Shown: in pieces, positions 54,328-62,449 of the stretch
Numbering within the stretch: the stretch's first letter is position 1
Layout: each line of letters starts with the position of its first letter
NCBI GenBank assembly: GCA_015058045.1
Contig: SVDC01000001.1
Location: forward strand, 119,727-183,726
Direction: 5' to 3'
DNA length: 64,000 nt
Origin: Cellulosilyticum sp.
GTDB lineage: Bacteria; Bacillota; Clostridia; Lachnospirales; Cellulosilyticaceae
Translations under genes and position numbers: made by a program
Notes under the pieces: generated by a model
What the model was told of the DNA's origin: nothing
The model's database searches: none
The model's input: only the letters and a program-made list of their open reading frames with translations

Positions 54328-55161
54328 ATGAACTTATATGATCAATTACTGCAGTTACAAGTCATTCCTAACGCCTATAGTGAATGGAAGGAATATAGGG
54401 AGGATTTAACAGATTATATTATTTCGCATCTAGAATGGAATCAAAGTGTAGCGATTGTTGGTATAGGAAGAGGAAATGATATCGATTTAGAGGCACTTTT
54501 GCCCTATGTAAAAAAGCTTATTTTAATAGATAAGGATGAACAGGCGCTACTTGCTGCTAGTAAACAATATCATCTTACAGGTAAATCAAAGGTGGAACTG
54601 ATTTCTCAAGATTTATTAGGATTAAATGCTGAAGACTATAGAAGATATGCTGAGCGATTAGTTGGTGAGCTACGTAAAAAAGGGATGAATACATCTATGG
54701 AAGTTTTATTAGAAGTAGCTATACAAGAATTTAATCAGTTAGTTTCTAAAATGAAGCTAATTTCTTTAGGATATAAGGTATATGATGTAACAATAGCCAT
54801 TGGGTTACATAGTCAGCTTTTATCTATGATAGAGTGGATATGGCAAGTCGTTTTGCAAACGATAGGTAAACAGGATACAACACTTAGGACAGCTATTATA
54901 GAGCTTACGCCGCAAGTTATATGTGCTTTTCATGAACAACTGATAGAAGCAACAAAGTCTAAATTGATTATAGGTTGTGAGTTGGGTCGTAAAAACCGAA
55001 CAGGAACAGTACAAGGTGCCATTCAAGGATTAGAAGATTTAACTGAGCAAAGAAAATTAGGTAAGTTAGGTAGAGTAGAAGAAACTATATTAGAATGGCC
55101 TTTTAATCGCGCTAGCGATATTGTGTATAACATGCTGATTCAAGTAGACGAAGTTCTATAA
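54328..55161 (+). CDS. Methyltransferase-like protein, function unknown
   Basis: A 277-residue protein. The N-terminal half has features of a Rossmann-type SAM-dependent fold: SVAIVGIGRGNDIDLEALL near residue 40 (a G-x-G-x-G-like loop), followed by LILIDKDEQALLAA with the acidic residue expected at the end of beta-2. The C-terminal half is helical, with no motif I recognise. It starts 40 bp after the CPBP gene and may be cotranscribed with it. A methyltransferase role is inferred from the fold pattern only. Confidence 0.6.
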   Translation: MNLYDQLLQLQVIPNAYSEWKEYREDLTDYIISHLEWNQSVAIVGIGRGNDIDLEALLPYVKKLILIDKDEQALLAASKQYHLTGKSKVELISQDLLGLNAEDYRRYAERLVGELRKKGMNTSMEVLLEVAIQEFNQLVSKMKLISLGYKVYDVTIAIGLHSQLLSMIEWIWQVVLQTIGKQDTTLRTAIIELTPQVICAFHEQLIEATKSKLIIGCELGRKNRTGTVQGAIQGLEDLTEQRKLGKLGRVEETILEWPFNRASDIVYNMLIQVDEVL

Positions 55162-55268
55162 ATTTCATGATTTAAAGTAATAGGGATTTACTAATAATCT
55201 AAAAGATGAGCTTATAATCATATACCTATTAATATGAAAGATAAAAAAAGATAAAGGGAGGAAATAGA

Positions 55269-55823
55269 ATGCATTCAATAAAAATACGTATGGCAACTTT
55301 AGCAGATGCTAAAGCACTTTTAGCCATTTATAGACCCTATGTAGAAAATACAGTGATTAGTTTTGAATACGATGTACCAAGTGAAGAGGAGTTTAGAAGC
55401 CGTATTGCACACACGTTGGAGAAGTATCCCTATTTAGTGGCAGAAAAGGAAGGTAAACTTCTTGGATATGCTTATGCCTCACCTTTTAAAACAAGAGCAG
55501 CTTACGATTGGGCAGTAGAAACAACGATTTATTTAGATGAAACCAGTAAAGGGTTAGGAATTGGCCGACAGCTTTATGAGATATTAGAGAGAATTCTAAG
55601 CGCCCAAAATATTATTAATATAAATGCGTGTATTGCATATGCAAATCCAGAGAGTATTAAATTTCATGAAAAGTTGGGATATAAAACAGTTGCACACTTT
55701 ACAAAGTGTGGATATAAATTAGGTCAGTGGCAAGATATGATATGGATGGAGAAAATTTTAAAAGATCATCCAATTCAACCTAAAAGAATTATTCCAATAG
55801 GTGAATTAGAGCTTACATTTTAA
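55269..55823 (+). CDS. GNAT acetyltransferase, phosphinothricin N-acetyltransferase-like
   Basis: A 184-residue GNAT protein. The start (IKIRMATLADAKALLAIYRPYVENT), VISFEYDVPSEEEF and the acetyl-CoA loop KGLGIGRQLYEIL near residue 97 follow the Pat/MnaT pattern. INACIAYANPESIKFHEKLGY and GYKLGQWQDMIWMEK complete it. Such enzymes acetylate methionine derivatives, toxic analogues or phosphinothricin; the real substrate is unknown. The ATG follows GGGAGGAAA. A terminator lies 52 bp after the stop. Confidence 0.85.
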   Translation: MHSIKIRMATLADAKALLAIYRPYVENTVISFEYDVPSEEEFRSRIAHTLEKYPYLVAEKEGKLLGYAYASPFKTRAAYDWAVETTIYLDETSKGLGIGRQLYEILERILSAQNIININACIAYANPESIKFHEKLGYKTVAHFTKCGYKLGQWQDMIWMEKILKDHPIQPKRIIPIGELELTF

Positions 55824-55874
55824 GAGAATAGAGTATAGCTAAGGATTATAAAAATAAAGTAGGGGAAAAATAGT

Positions 55875-55906
55875 GCCAAGCAGTCCAAATAGCTGCTTGG
55901 CTTTTT
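55875..55906 (+). terminator. Rho-independent terminator after the GNAT gene
   Basis: A perfect 9-bp GC-rich stem (55875-55883 with 55893-55901), a 9-nt loop and five T residues. Confidence 0.92.
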
Positions 55907-55980
55907 GAAATTATAAGAATAATGTAAAATGGTTCAGTCTTGGGGTGAAGTTATATATACTAAAGAAAAGGGGGAAGAGA

Positions 55981-56799
55981 ATGCAGGAGATATTAAAGAA
56001 ATTATTAAGCAATAAATATAGTGTAAAAGATAAAGCATTAAGAGATTTAGATGATAAGGAAATGAAATTTATCAAAAAGTATCAAACAGTAGAAGACTCA
56101 TGGATTCATCAAAAATTAGAAGATAAAGTTCCCGAGAAATTACAAGAAAAGTTAGATGTAGCATTTCATAAAGCGTTTGAATTGGTATTTGAAAAAGGAA
56201 CAGGAGTGATTGAAAAAAGTTACCATCGACAAGACTATGAACAAACCTATCAAGTGAATGCTTATGCATCAAAGCTTAAACAAAATAAAAAAGCAATGCA
56301 GACTTTTTCCAAAGAAGCTAGTAAGAGCAGAACTAAAAATTTAGTCATTTCTAGTATTGAAGGCATAGGATTAGGGGTATTAGGTATAGGAATTCCAGAT
56401 ATTCCAATATTTACAGGAATGATGCTGAAAAGTATATATGAGATTGCTTTAAGTTATGGTTTTTCTTATGAGGAGGAGGAAGAAAGGCTTTTTATATTAA
56501 AAGTCATAGAGGTTGCTTTATTACATGGTGAGGGACTTATACAGGGAAATAAGATACTAAATGAATGGATTGAAAATGGTGTAAGTTTTGATGAGAATCA
56601 AATGATGAAACAAATGACATCCACAGCTAAAGCGCTTTCGAAAGAAATGCTTTATATGAGATTTTTGCAAGGCATTCCGATAGTGGGTATAGTAGGAGGC
56701 ATAGCTGATACTGTTTATTTAAGGAAAATTACAGCTTATACACAGTTAAAGTACAAAAGACGTTTCTTAAAAACAAGTGATGTGATGAAGTATTATTAA
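55981..56799 (+). CDS. EcsC family protein
   Basis: A 272-residue protein of the EcsC family. The characteristic central stretch includes IEGIGLGVLGIGIPDIPIF and then IYEIALSYGFSYEEEEERLF near residues 155-175. The hydrophobic C-terminal segment IPIVGIVGGIADTVYLRKI is also typical. The family is named after the third gene of the Bacillus ecs ABC transporter operon, but no transporter is adjacent and its function is unknown. The ATG at 55981 lies 7 nt after GGGGG; a longer frame from 55945 lacks a site. Confidence 0.82.
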   Translation: MQEILKKLLSNKYSVKDKALRDLDDKEMKFIKKYQTVEDSWIHQKLEDKVPEKLQEKLDVAFHKAFELVFEKGTGVIEKSYHRQDYEQTYQVNAYASKLKQNKKAMQTFSKEASKSRTKNLVISSIEGIGLGVLGIGIPDIPIFTGMMLKSIYEIALSYGFSYEEEEERLFILKVIEVALLHGEGLIQGNKILNEWIENGVSFDENQMMKQMTSTAKALSKEMLYMRFLQGIPIVGIVGGIADTVYLRKITAYTQLKYKRRFLKTSDVMKYY

Positions 56800-56983
56800 T
56801 CTAAGAGCTTTTTGAATCCAACCTAAATTTAAGAAAGAAATAATAGTAAGATTAAGATGATTCTATAGAATATATTTTATAAATAGAGAGAAAAATAAGA
56901 TTATATTGAATATTATATAGTATTTTTTGCAAAATAGTATATAATAAAATAAAGAGTAATTAAATATATTAGGGGGGCTAAAA

Positions 56984-57532
56984 ATGGAAAACAGTAAAAA
57001 TCCATACACTGGAACTAAAACAGAGAAGAACTTACTTGAGGCATTTGCTGGAGAAAGCCAAGCAAGAAATAAATATACCTACTTTGCGAGTGTTGCTAAA
57101 AAAGAAGGGTATGAGCAAATAGCAGAGCTTTTTTTACATACGGCAGACAATGAAAAAGAACATGCTAAGTTGTGGTTTAAAGAATTACAAGGTTTAGGAA
57201 ATACAGCAGAAAATCTTATAGCTGCAGCAGATGGTGAAAACTATGAATGGACAGATATGTATGAAACTTTTGCTAAAGAAGCAGAAGAAGAAGGTTTTCT
57301 TGGATTAGCAGCTAAATTCCGTATGGTAGCGGCTATCGAGAAATCACATGAAGACAGATATCGTGCGCTACTTAATAATGTTGAAATGAAAGCAGTATTT
57401 GAAAAAGGGGAAATGACCATGTGGGAATGTCGTAATTGTGGCCACCTAGTTATGGGTAAGAAAGCCCCACAAGTGTGTCCTGTTTGTGCGCATCCACAAA
57501 GTTTCTTCGAAGTACAAAAAGTAAATTATTAA
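56984..57532 (+). CDS. rbr: Rubrerythrin
   Basis: Non-haem diiron peroxidase that removes hydrogen peroxide in anaerobes. The protein has 182 residues. The ferritin-like domain carries the metal-ligand helices with [27 protein letters not shown] and [11 protein letters not shown]. The C-terminal rubredoxin-like Fe(Cys)4 site is in ECRNCG and CPVCAHP. All expected ligands are present. The ATG follows a GGGGGG-type site. It is probably monocistronic, with a terminator shortly after. The 184-bp upstream gap has several TATAAT-like boxes but no clear -35. Confidence 0.96.
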   Translation: MENSKNPYTGTKTEKNLLEAFAGESQARNKYTYFASVAKKEGYEQIAELFLHTADNEKEHAKLWFKELQGLGNTAENLIAAADGENYEWTDMYETFAKEAEEEGFLGLAAKFRMVAAIEKSHEDRYRALLNNVEMKAVFEKGEMTMWECRNCGHLVMGKKAPQVCPVCAHPQSFFEVQKVNY

Positions 57533-57555
57533 AGAGATACATAAAAGTAGGATTA

Positions 57556-57591
57556 AGAGTCAAGTAGCTATAAAAGTTACTTGACTTTTTG
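57556..57591 (+). terminator. Rho-independent terminator after rubrerythrin
   Basis: A 12-bp stem (57558-57569 with 57575-57586, one G-U), a 5-nt loop and a T run. Confidence 0.92.
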
Positions 57592-57648
57592 TTATGATAT
57601 AAAGTCCGGGAAAGAGATAAGATAAAGTATAAGAAGGATAGTAAGTGA

Positions 57649-57677
57649 TTGATCTAAAGAATAAAGTAAGTTAAAAT
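57649..57677 (+). promoter_or_regulatory. Candidate promoter of the membrane HTH-like gene
   Basis: TTGATC (57649-57654), a 17-bp spacer and TAAAAT (57672-57677), 50 bp before the gene at 57727. Confidence 0.45.
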
Positions 57678-57726
57678 AGATGGAATATTATAAAGTAGTT
57701 TTCTGTAATGAAACAAGGAGAGAAGC

Positions 57727-58122
57727 ATGCAAAAGAAAGTAGTTGTTTTAGTAGGTGTTATTTTATTAGGCATACAGTTATGCAGTCTTTATTTTATAGG
57801 GACAATCTATCAGATGATGAAACTTAGCAATGGAGATACCAAAAGTATCAAGCAGCAATGTCAAATAAATGAGGTATCATTAGCAATGAATTTACAACAA
57901 GCAGCAGATTATTTAGGTATTGAAAGTGAACAATTAAGGCGTGTATTAGTTACAGAACGGAATATATTAGATGAAAGAGGAAGTTTTTCAGGTGACATGA
58001 TTCCTTATATAAAGATTGATGATGAGTACTGTTTTTCAAAAATAGCACTAGATGAGTGGTTATATGCAACATCTAGAGAGACGGTAAATTATGATACAAA
58101 TACATACGAAAGAAGTAAATGA
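57727..58122 (+). CDS. Membrane-anchored protein with excisionase-like HTH domain
   Basis: A 131-residue protein. Residues 5-27 form one membrane span after a short basic start (MQKK). Residues 52-115 follow the pattern of the excisionase/MerR-like helix-turn-helix: NLQQAADYLGIESEQLRRVL, then a loop, then IPYIKIDDEYCFSKIALDEW. Such domains normally bind DNA in the cytoplasm. With few positive charges after the span, the positive-inside rule predicts the domain lies outside. Its function is unknown. The stop overlaps the start of a broken acetyltransferase gene (ATGA), which suggests an old operon. Confidence 0.7.
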   Translation: MQKKVVVLVGVILLGIQLCSLYFIGTIYQMMKLSNGDTKSIKQQCQINEVSLAMNLQQAADYLGIESEQLRRVLVTERNILDERGSFSGDMIPYIKIDDEYCFSKIALDEWLYATSRETVNYDTNTYERSK

Positions 58123-58495
58123 TTGGATATAGAATAGAACATATCAAAATAAAAGGAGGACTAGGCTGTAGTGAACATTTAGTTGTACTTAAGTTAAGGC
58201 AGGAAAAGGCACTACTTAGTGCATTAGAATATGTTGCCATTGAGGATGAAAAAATGGTTGGACATATTGCATACAGTAGAATGTTTTATGGTATAGAACA
58301 CACTTTAAGTAATGAGGTGATTGCCTTTGGCCCTATAAGTGTACATCCAGACTATCAAAGAAGAGGGATTGGTAAGAAGCTGATTGAAGAGACTTTAAAT
58401 TGGCATTTAATGTGGCGGAAGAAGAACTAGAAGTATTTGAGCAGCAATTTCCACATAGAATGAAAAGAGCGCCACGCAAAGGTGATTTGGATTAA
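58119..58495 (+). pseudogene. Decayed GNAT N-acetyltransferase (YhbS/COG3153-like)
   Basis: The intact frame (58119-58430, 103 codons) holds the first part of a GNAT domain: EHLVVLKLRQEKAL, EDEKMVGHIAYSRMF and FGPISVHPDYQRRGIGKKLI. It then ends in nonsense residues WHLMWRKKN. The family's normal C-terminal end, AEEELEVFEQQFPHRMKR, is present in a different frame at about 58403-58495. About 70 residues normally between these parts are missing, so an internal deletion with a frame change is likely. The N-terminus also looks shortened. It is translationally coupled to the upstream gene. Confidence 0.8.
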
Positions 58496-58504
58496 ATAAA
58501 TAAA

Positions 58505-58566
58505 ATATAAAATAAACTCATAAAAATAGGAGTGATATCCTATTTTTATGAGTTTATTATTTTTAG
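58505..58566. terminator. Bidirectional terminator between convergent genes
   Basis: A perfect 21-bp stem (58511-58531 with 58538-58558) and a 6-nt loop, flanked by a T-rich run on the right and an A-rich run on the left. It can end transcription from the left (GNAT remnant) and from the right (carboxypeptidase gene on the minus strand). Confidence 0.92.
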
Positions 58567-58598
58567 AACATTAGAAATGAAGATTAACAATTGATGGT

Positions 58599-59918
58599 TT
58601 AAATACAAATAAAGTATTGATATAAAATATTAATGGCCTCTTGCCAAGTAACAAAATCATAAGGATTAAAGGCACCAGATTCATCTAGAGACATGAGCTG
58701 GGTAGAGGTAACAAAAGAAATAGCTTGTTGCTCGGAGAAGGAAAGCGTATTTAAATCCGAAATAGGAAGTAATGTCTTATAGTTAAAGTCAATAAGAGAA
58801 AGTTTCTGATTGATAAGATTCATTACCTGGGCCATTGATTGACGTGTAACAATATCAGTAAGAGAAGCTTTAAGAGGGAGCGTAAGATCAGTTGTATGTA
58901 AATCTTTAAGGGGCTTAATTTGTTTTAAGAGCCAAATAAGATCTTGAAGCTGTATATTACTTTGATAATCTATGCCATTATCACTAATCCAACCTGATTC
59001 TAAAGCAGTAGTAATAGCTGGTTTAGCCCAGTTACTCATCGTATGATTAATGAGAGTATAGCCTGTCTTTGTTTTTTCGATATCAAAGTTTTGGCTACCA
59101 TATTCAAATAGGTTATTGATATCTATGTATTGATTGGGTGTAGAGGCTTTCATAATAACGGCAATCAGTTCTAAATCTCCATAAATAGCTTTGGCTACTA
59201 AAGTTTGCTGGGCGGCATCATGAAAACCTGTTTTACAAGCAACGACATGAGTATTATAGTAAGGTGTTTGATCTTTTAGCAATCTTGAAGTGTTGGTAAG
59301 CACTAATGTTTGCTTACGATTTTGATAAGAGAAAGTAGAGCTTGCTGTGCCAGCAATTTTAGAAACTGTTGGGTTAGCAAAAGCGACCTTAGCAATTTGA
59401 GCCATATCATAAGGTGTGGTGTAATGATTAGAATCATGATAACCATGTGGATTGGAAAAATGAGTGGAGAGTGCGCCATAAGACTTGGCACGTGTATTCA
59501 TTTCAGAGGCAAATGCTGAAATACTACCTGAGTGAGTAAGTGCTAAGTCGTGGGCAATAAAATTATCTGAACCTAATAATAGGCCATAAAGTCCATTAGA
59601 CATAGTGTACTGATCACCAACTAAAAGACCAATAGAGCTACTATCTGATGGAACTTTGGCAATACTATCACTAGATTTAGTGATAATTGTACTAGTTGGC
59701 ATTTCTTCAGCAATAATAAGCGCAGTCATAATTTTTGTAATACTAGCAGGATAAAACTTGTCATAAGCATTTTTTTCGTAGAGAATAGTATTGGTTTTTG
59801 GTTCAATGAGAATGGCGCCCTGTGATGAGATTTGTGGTTGCTTGGCAAAAGTAGGCGTTATAGAAAAAGTGAAGGCCAGTAAAAAGTAGAATGTGAATTT
59901 AAAAAACTTTGTAGCCAC
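58599..59918 (-). CDS. D-alanyl-D-alanine carboxypeptidase with divergent SLH-like repeats
   Basis: A 439-residue penicillin-binding protein of the DacA/DacF (S11) family that trims the pentapeptide of peptidoglycan outside the cell. A signal peptide covers about 1-25. The catalytic motifs are S59-x-x-K62 (PASITK), S117-D-N119 and K229-T-G231. In place of the usual C-terminal beta domain, residues 294-436 contain repeats like degenerate S-layer homology domains: WAKPAITTALESGWIS near 297, and AISFVTSTQLMSLDESGAFN ending VTWQEAINILYQ near 399-434. The start is GTG, 8 nt after AAAGGAGG. The only gene besides nfeD on the minus strand. Confidence 0.88.
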   Translation of the reverse strand: MATKFFKFTFYFLLAFTFSITPTFAKQPQISSQGAILIEPKTNTILYEKNAYDKFYPASITKIMTALIIAEEMPTSTIITKSSDSIAKVPSDSSSIGLLVGDQYTMSNGLYGLLLGSDNFIAHDLALTHSGSISAFASEMNTRAKSYGALSTHFSNPHGYHDSNHYTTPYDMAQIAKVAFANPTVSKIAGTASSTFSYQNRKQTLVLTNTSRLLKDQTPYYNTHVVACKTGFHDAAQQTLVAKAIYGDLELIAVIMKASTPNQYIDINNLFEYGSQNFDIEKTKTGYTLINHTMSNWAKPAITTALESGWISDNGIDYQSNIQLQDLIWLLKQIKPLKDLHTTDLTLPLKASLTDIVTRQSMAQVMNLINQKLSLIDFNYKTLLPISDLNTLSFSEQQAISFVTSTQLMSLDESGAFNPYDFVTWQEAINILYQYFICI

Positions 59919-59977
59919 AGAACAATCCTCCTTTAAAAATGTTAACTGCGAAAAGAAATTTAATTTCTACCTATTTT

Positions 59978-60006
59978 ACCATATATTGTTAAAATGCGGA
60001 ATGCAA
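59978..60006 (-). promoter_or_regulatory. Candidate promoter of the carboxypeptidase gene
   Basis: On the minus strand: TTGCAT (60006-60001), a 17-bp spacer and TATGGT (59983-59978), 60 bp before the GTG start. The -10 is a weak match. Confidence 0.35.
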
Positions 60007-60163
60007 AATATTTTATCTCGTAAATAGCAATAAAAAGATAGATGTCTTTGAGTAATGAGTTTATAATTTAGAATATAAAAATAATGATGTGCTAATTAAG
60101 TGGCATGGTAGTAAAAAAGGAAAATGAGTTTATAGCAGACGGTAAAAGAGAGAGGAGATTGGG

Positions 60164-60397
60164 ATGATTACCTTTTGGAATCGAAAGGAAATTTACATAG
60201 GGCATTCACTAGAACGATACAGTGAAATATGTAATATTCTTGCTACAAATGGTATGGCTTATACCTATAAAATAGTAGACCGACAAGCGCATCGTAAAAG
60301 AAGCATTGGAAGTATAGGTATGGATTCAGAATTAAGGTATATGTATTATATATATGTTCATCAAAAAGATTTTGATTTAGCTAAGAGAATGCTTTAA
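60164..60397 (+). CDS. Small conserved-looking cytoplasmic protein, function unknown
   Basis: A 77-residue protein without a membrane span. It begins MITFWNRKEIYIGHSLERYS and ends ELRYMYYIYVHQKDFDLAKR, a pattern (short Ile/Tyr-rich strands separated by a basic loop) that I have the impression is shared by small clostridial proteins, but I cannot name the family. The start is ATG with GAGAGGAGATTGGG upstream. It stands as the first of three small genes that run toward 61.2 kb. Confidence 0.7.
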   Translation: MITFWNRKEIYIGHSLERYSEICNILATNGMAYTYKIVDRQAHRKRSIGSIGMDSELRYMYYIYVHQKDFDLAKRML

Positions 60398-60453
60398 GTT
60401 ATAAATAGAAGGTCTTAATAGGACAATTAAGTTTCATAAAAGTGGAGGATGGG

Positions 60454-60696
60454 ATGAAAGAAGCATGGAAAGTCATTATTTTAGCGTGCATATTTCTATA
60501 TGAGTTTGCCATCTATCCTAAACTTGTTTATAGGCATATTCAGCACTATGTAAAATCTATGAATGGGCAAACTATGGGAATAGAGAAGCTTTCGAGAAGA
60601 GAGGCACTTTATTTAGTAGAGTATAAAGTAGAAGGAAAGAAGCTGAAAAGTTATGTTAGATGTGATTTTCTAGGAGGTATTATTGAATGGAGATAG
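60454..60696 (+). CDS. Small single-span membrane protein, function unknown
   Basis: An 80-residue protein. One N-terminal span (about residues 5-22, WKVIILACIFLYEFAIYP), then a cytoplasmic or external domain with RREALYLVEYKVEGKKLKSY. The ATG lies 5 nt after GGAGG; a GTG at 60442 overlaps that site. Nothing links it to a known family. It follows the previous small gene by 56 bp. Confidence 0.6.
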   Translation: MKEAWKVIILACIFLYEFAIYPKLVYRHIQHYVKSMNGQTMGIEKLSRREALYLVEYKVEGKKLKSYVRCDFLGGIIEWR

Positions 60697-60787
60697 AACA
60701 GTTAAAATTTAATCATAGTAGTCTGTTTTACATATTATCATTAAGAAATCAATATTATATATAATATGTAGCAAGGGTGGGACATAG

Positions 60788-61228
60788 ATGGGAAAGTATA
60801 CTTGGTTTACAATAATTAATTTGCTGATATGGGGATATCTTGTTCTACTATTGGTAGATGGATTCAGACAACTTATTTTATGGGTTAAGAAACATAGATG
60901 GAATGTCAAACTTATGACTAAGGAATTTATAAGATTTTTTTAAAGTACCTATGGTAGGGGGACATTATCCGTTATAATATTGATCTTAGCATTGGTTTGG
61001 ATGGTTCATTGTGATGAGCTACTTGGGTTATTGAATATACCTTCGTGGTCTAATGGGGGTAGTGGAAATCATATAGGTATATGTTATTCCTTAATTTTTT
61101 TAATTCCAGCTTATATCCTCAGTTATACATATAGAAAAGATTTTGCTGCCAATTTAGTCATGAAATTATCAGGAATACTAAGTTTTAGCTTTATAGCGTT
61201 CACCTTAGTATTTACTTTTTATCAATAA
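60788..61228 (+). pseudogene. Multi-span membrane protein gene split by one in-frame TAA
   Basis: A frame of 147 codons from ATG 60788 (AGGGTGGGAC site upstream) to 61228, interrupted only by TAA at 60941-60943. The first part gives a 51-residue product, with one span (INLLIWGYLVLLLVDGF) and the end VKLMTKEFIRFF. After the stop the same frame continues STYGRGTLSVIILILALVW, then two further hydrophobic segments to FIAFTLVFTFYQ. No plausible start with a ribosome binding site lies between the stop and the second part, where only TTG 60980 and ATG 61001 occur. This is best explained as one gene with a nonsense mutation or a sequencing error. No family was recognised. Confidence 0.65.
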
Positions 61229-61254
61229 GTTAAACTGCCACCGGGTAATGGTGC

Positions 61255-61313
61255 AATAAGCACTCATATATACTTCGTTAGGTCTTAGAAGAAGTATAAT
61301 ATGGGTGCTTATT
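61255..61313 (+). repeat. Long imperfect inverted repeat after the split membrane gene
   Basis: Arms 61255-61276 and 61291-61313 pair over about 22 bp with one wobble and one bulge, around a 14-nt loop. Few T residues follow, so it may be a weak terminator of the upstream gene. Confidence 0.7.
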
Positions 61314-61426
61314 TAATGAAACTATCTTTTTTACTATTTGGTCAAGGTAGTGGAATCATTCTTTTAGCATCTCTTATAGGTGCAATATCATTAATATTTA
61401 TGGATTTTATAACTGGATACAGATGA
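61301..61426 (+). CDS. Possible 41-residue hydrophobic peptide
   Basis: The frame starts at ATG 61301 (or ATG 61316) and encodes a hydrophobic peptide with one likely span (IILLASLIGAISLIFMDF) and the end ITGYR. There is no clear ribosome binding site, and the 5' end lies within the inverted repeat. It may be a remnant or chance. The rest of the 61229-61546 gap shows nothing I can identify. Confidence 0.2.
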   Translation: MGAYLMKLSFLLFGQGSGIILLASLIGAISLIFMDFITGYR

Positions 61427-61546
61427 AACATAGGCAAAATCAGTGTTCATAAAATAAGTATAATCAATAGAAAACTTAATATAACAGAAAAATATGAATA
61501 TAATGGCATATAAAGATTTGCTTAAAGAGAAAGGAATACAGATCCA

Positions 61547-62185
61547 ATGGAAAAAGTTGAACGCATTCAATGTGGTAATGGAAATTGTTATATTGTTTCA
61601 AATGGAGCAAATGCCATTTTAATAGATACATGTCGTGAAAAGTATAGAGAGAAAATATTAAATGCTTGCAAATCTTATCATATGAAGTTGATTGTACTTA
61701 CTCATGGACATATAGACCATATTCAAAATGCAGCCTTTCTATTAAGAGAACTTAACGTACCAATTGCTATGTGTAGGGCAGATAGTGGTTTAATAGAAAA
61801 TAATATGGAGCAGATGTTAGAAGCAAAAACTATTTTAGGCAAAATTGTTTTAGCTGCTTCTATAAAGAGCTTTCGTGAAGATGTTATTCCTGCATTTACA
61901 CCTACTATTTTTTTGTCAGAAGGTGATACTTTAAATACATATGGACTATCTGCTAAAATTATTGCTGTTCCAGGACATACAAAAGGTTCTATTGCAATAG
62001 ATGTTAATGAAAAACATTTAATTATAGGAGATGCCTTGATGAACATGTTTTATCCTACTGTATCCATGCTATATCATAATCAATCAGTGATGTTAAAAAG
62101 TGCAGAAAAAATAGGAAGATTAGGAGAAAGAATTATTTACTTTGGACATGGTAAACCTGTCAGTAATAGGTTTTGGATAAGATAA
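61547..62185 (+). CDS. MBL-fold metallohydrolase
   Basis: A 212-residue metallo-beta-lactamase fold hydrolase. The metal motif H-x-H-x-D-H is LTHGHIDHIQN near residue 53. Further ligands are in VPGHTKGSIAID near 142, IIGDALM near 161 and YFGHGKPV near 202. The family includes glyoxalase II, quorum-quenching and RNA-processing enzymes; the substrate here cannot be told. The ATG follows AAAGGA by about 11 nt, a long spacing. It stands alone. Confidence 0.85.
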   Translation: MEKVERIQCGNGNCYIVSNGANAILIDTCREKYREKILNACKSYHMKLIVLTHGHIDHIQNAAFLLRELNVPIAMCRADSGLIENNMEQMLEAKTILGKIVLAASIKSFREDVIPAFTPTIFLSEGDTLNTYGLSAKIIAVPGHTKGSIAIDVNEKHLIIGDALMNMFYPTVSMLYHNQSVMLKSAEKIGRLGERIIYFGHGKPVSNRFWIR

Positions 62186-62247
62186 AGAATGAAATAGAAT
62201 AGGTCTATTGAGAAAAAGATAGGATAGCCCTATGAATCTATGAATAG

Positions 62248-62409
62248 GATAAGGCAAAAGGTAAATATAATCAGCTTGCGTTATCTGTATATCAAAAGAA
62301 TAAGAAAGCCATCTACTTTTATAATAAACAAGGCTTTATACCCATTAGTGAGGGAATGGATGAAAATACTGGAGAAATTGAAATTAAAATGGCTTGGAAA
62401 AAAGACTAA
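62248..62409 (+). pseudogene. 3' remnant of a GNAT acetyltransferase gene
   Basis: An open stretch with no start, directly after an in-frame TAG, encodes the C-terminal end of a GNAT domain: YNQLALSVYQKNKKAIYFYN, then KQGFIPISEGMDENTGEIE and a final MAWKKD. The pattern LSVYQKN-AIYFYNKQGF is typical of motif B of such enzymes. The acetyl-CoA loop and everything before it are missing; the upstream 60 bp do not hold it in any frame I can see. It is a deletion remnant rather than an active gene. Confidence 0.75.
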
Positions 62410-62449
62410 ATGAGGACATTTAAGCTATAAATAATAGGGGGAATGAGTT

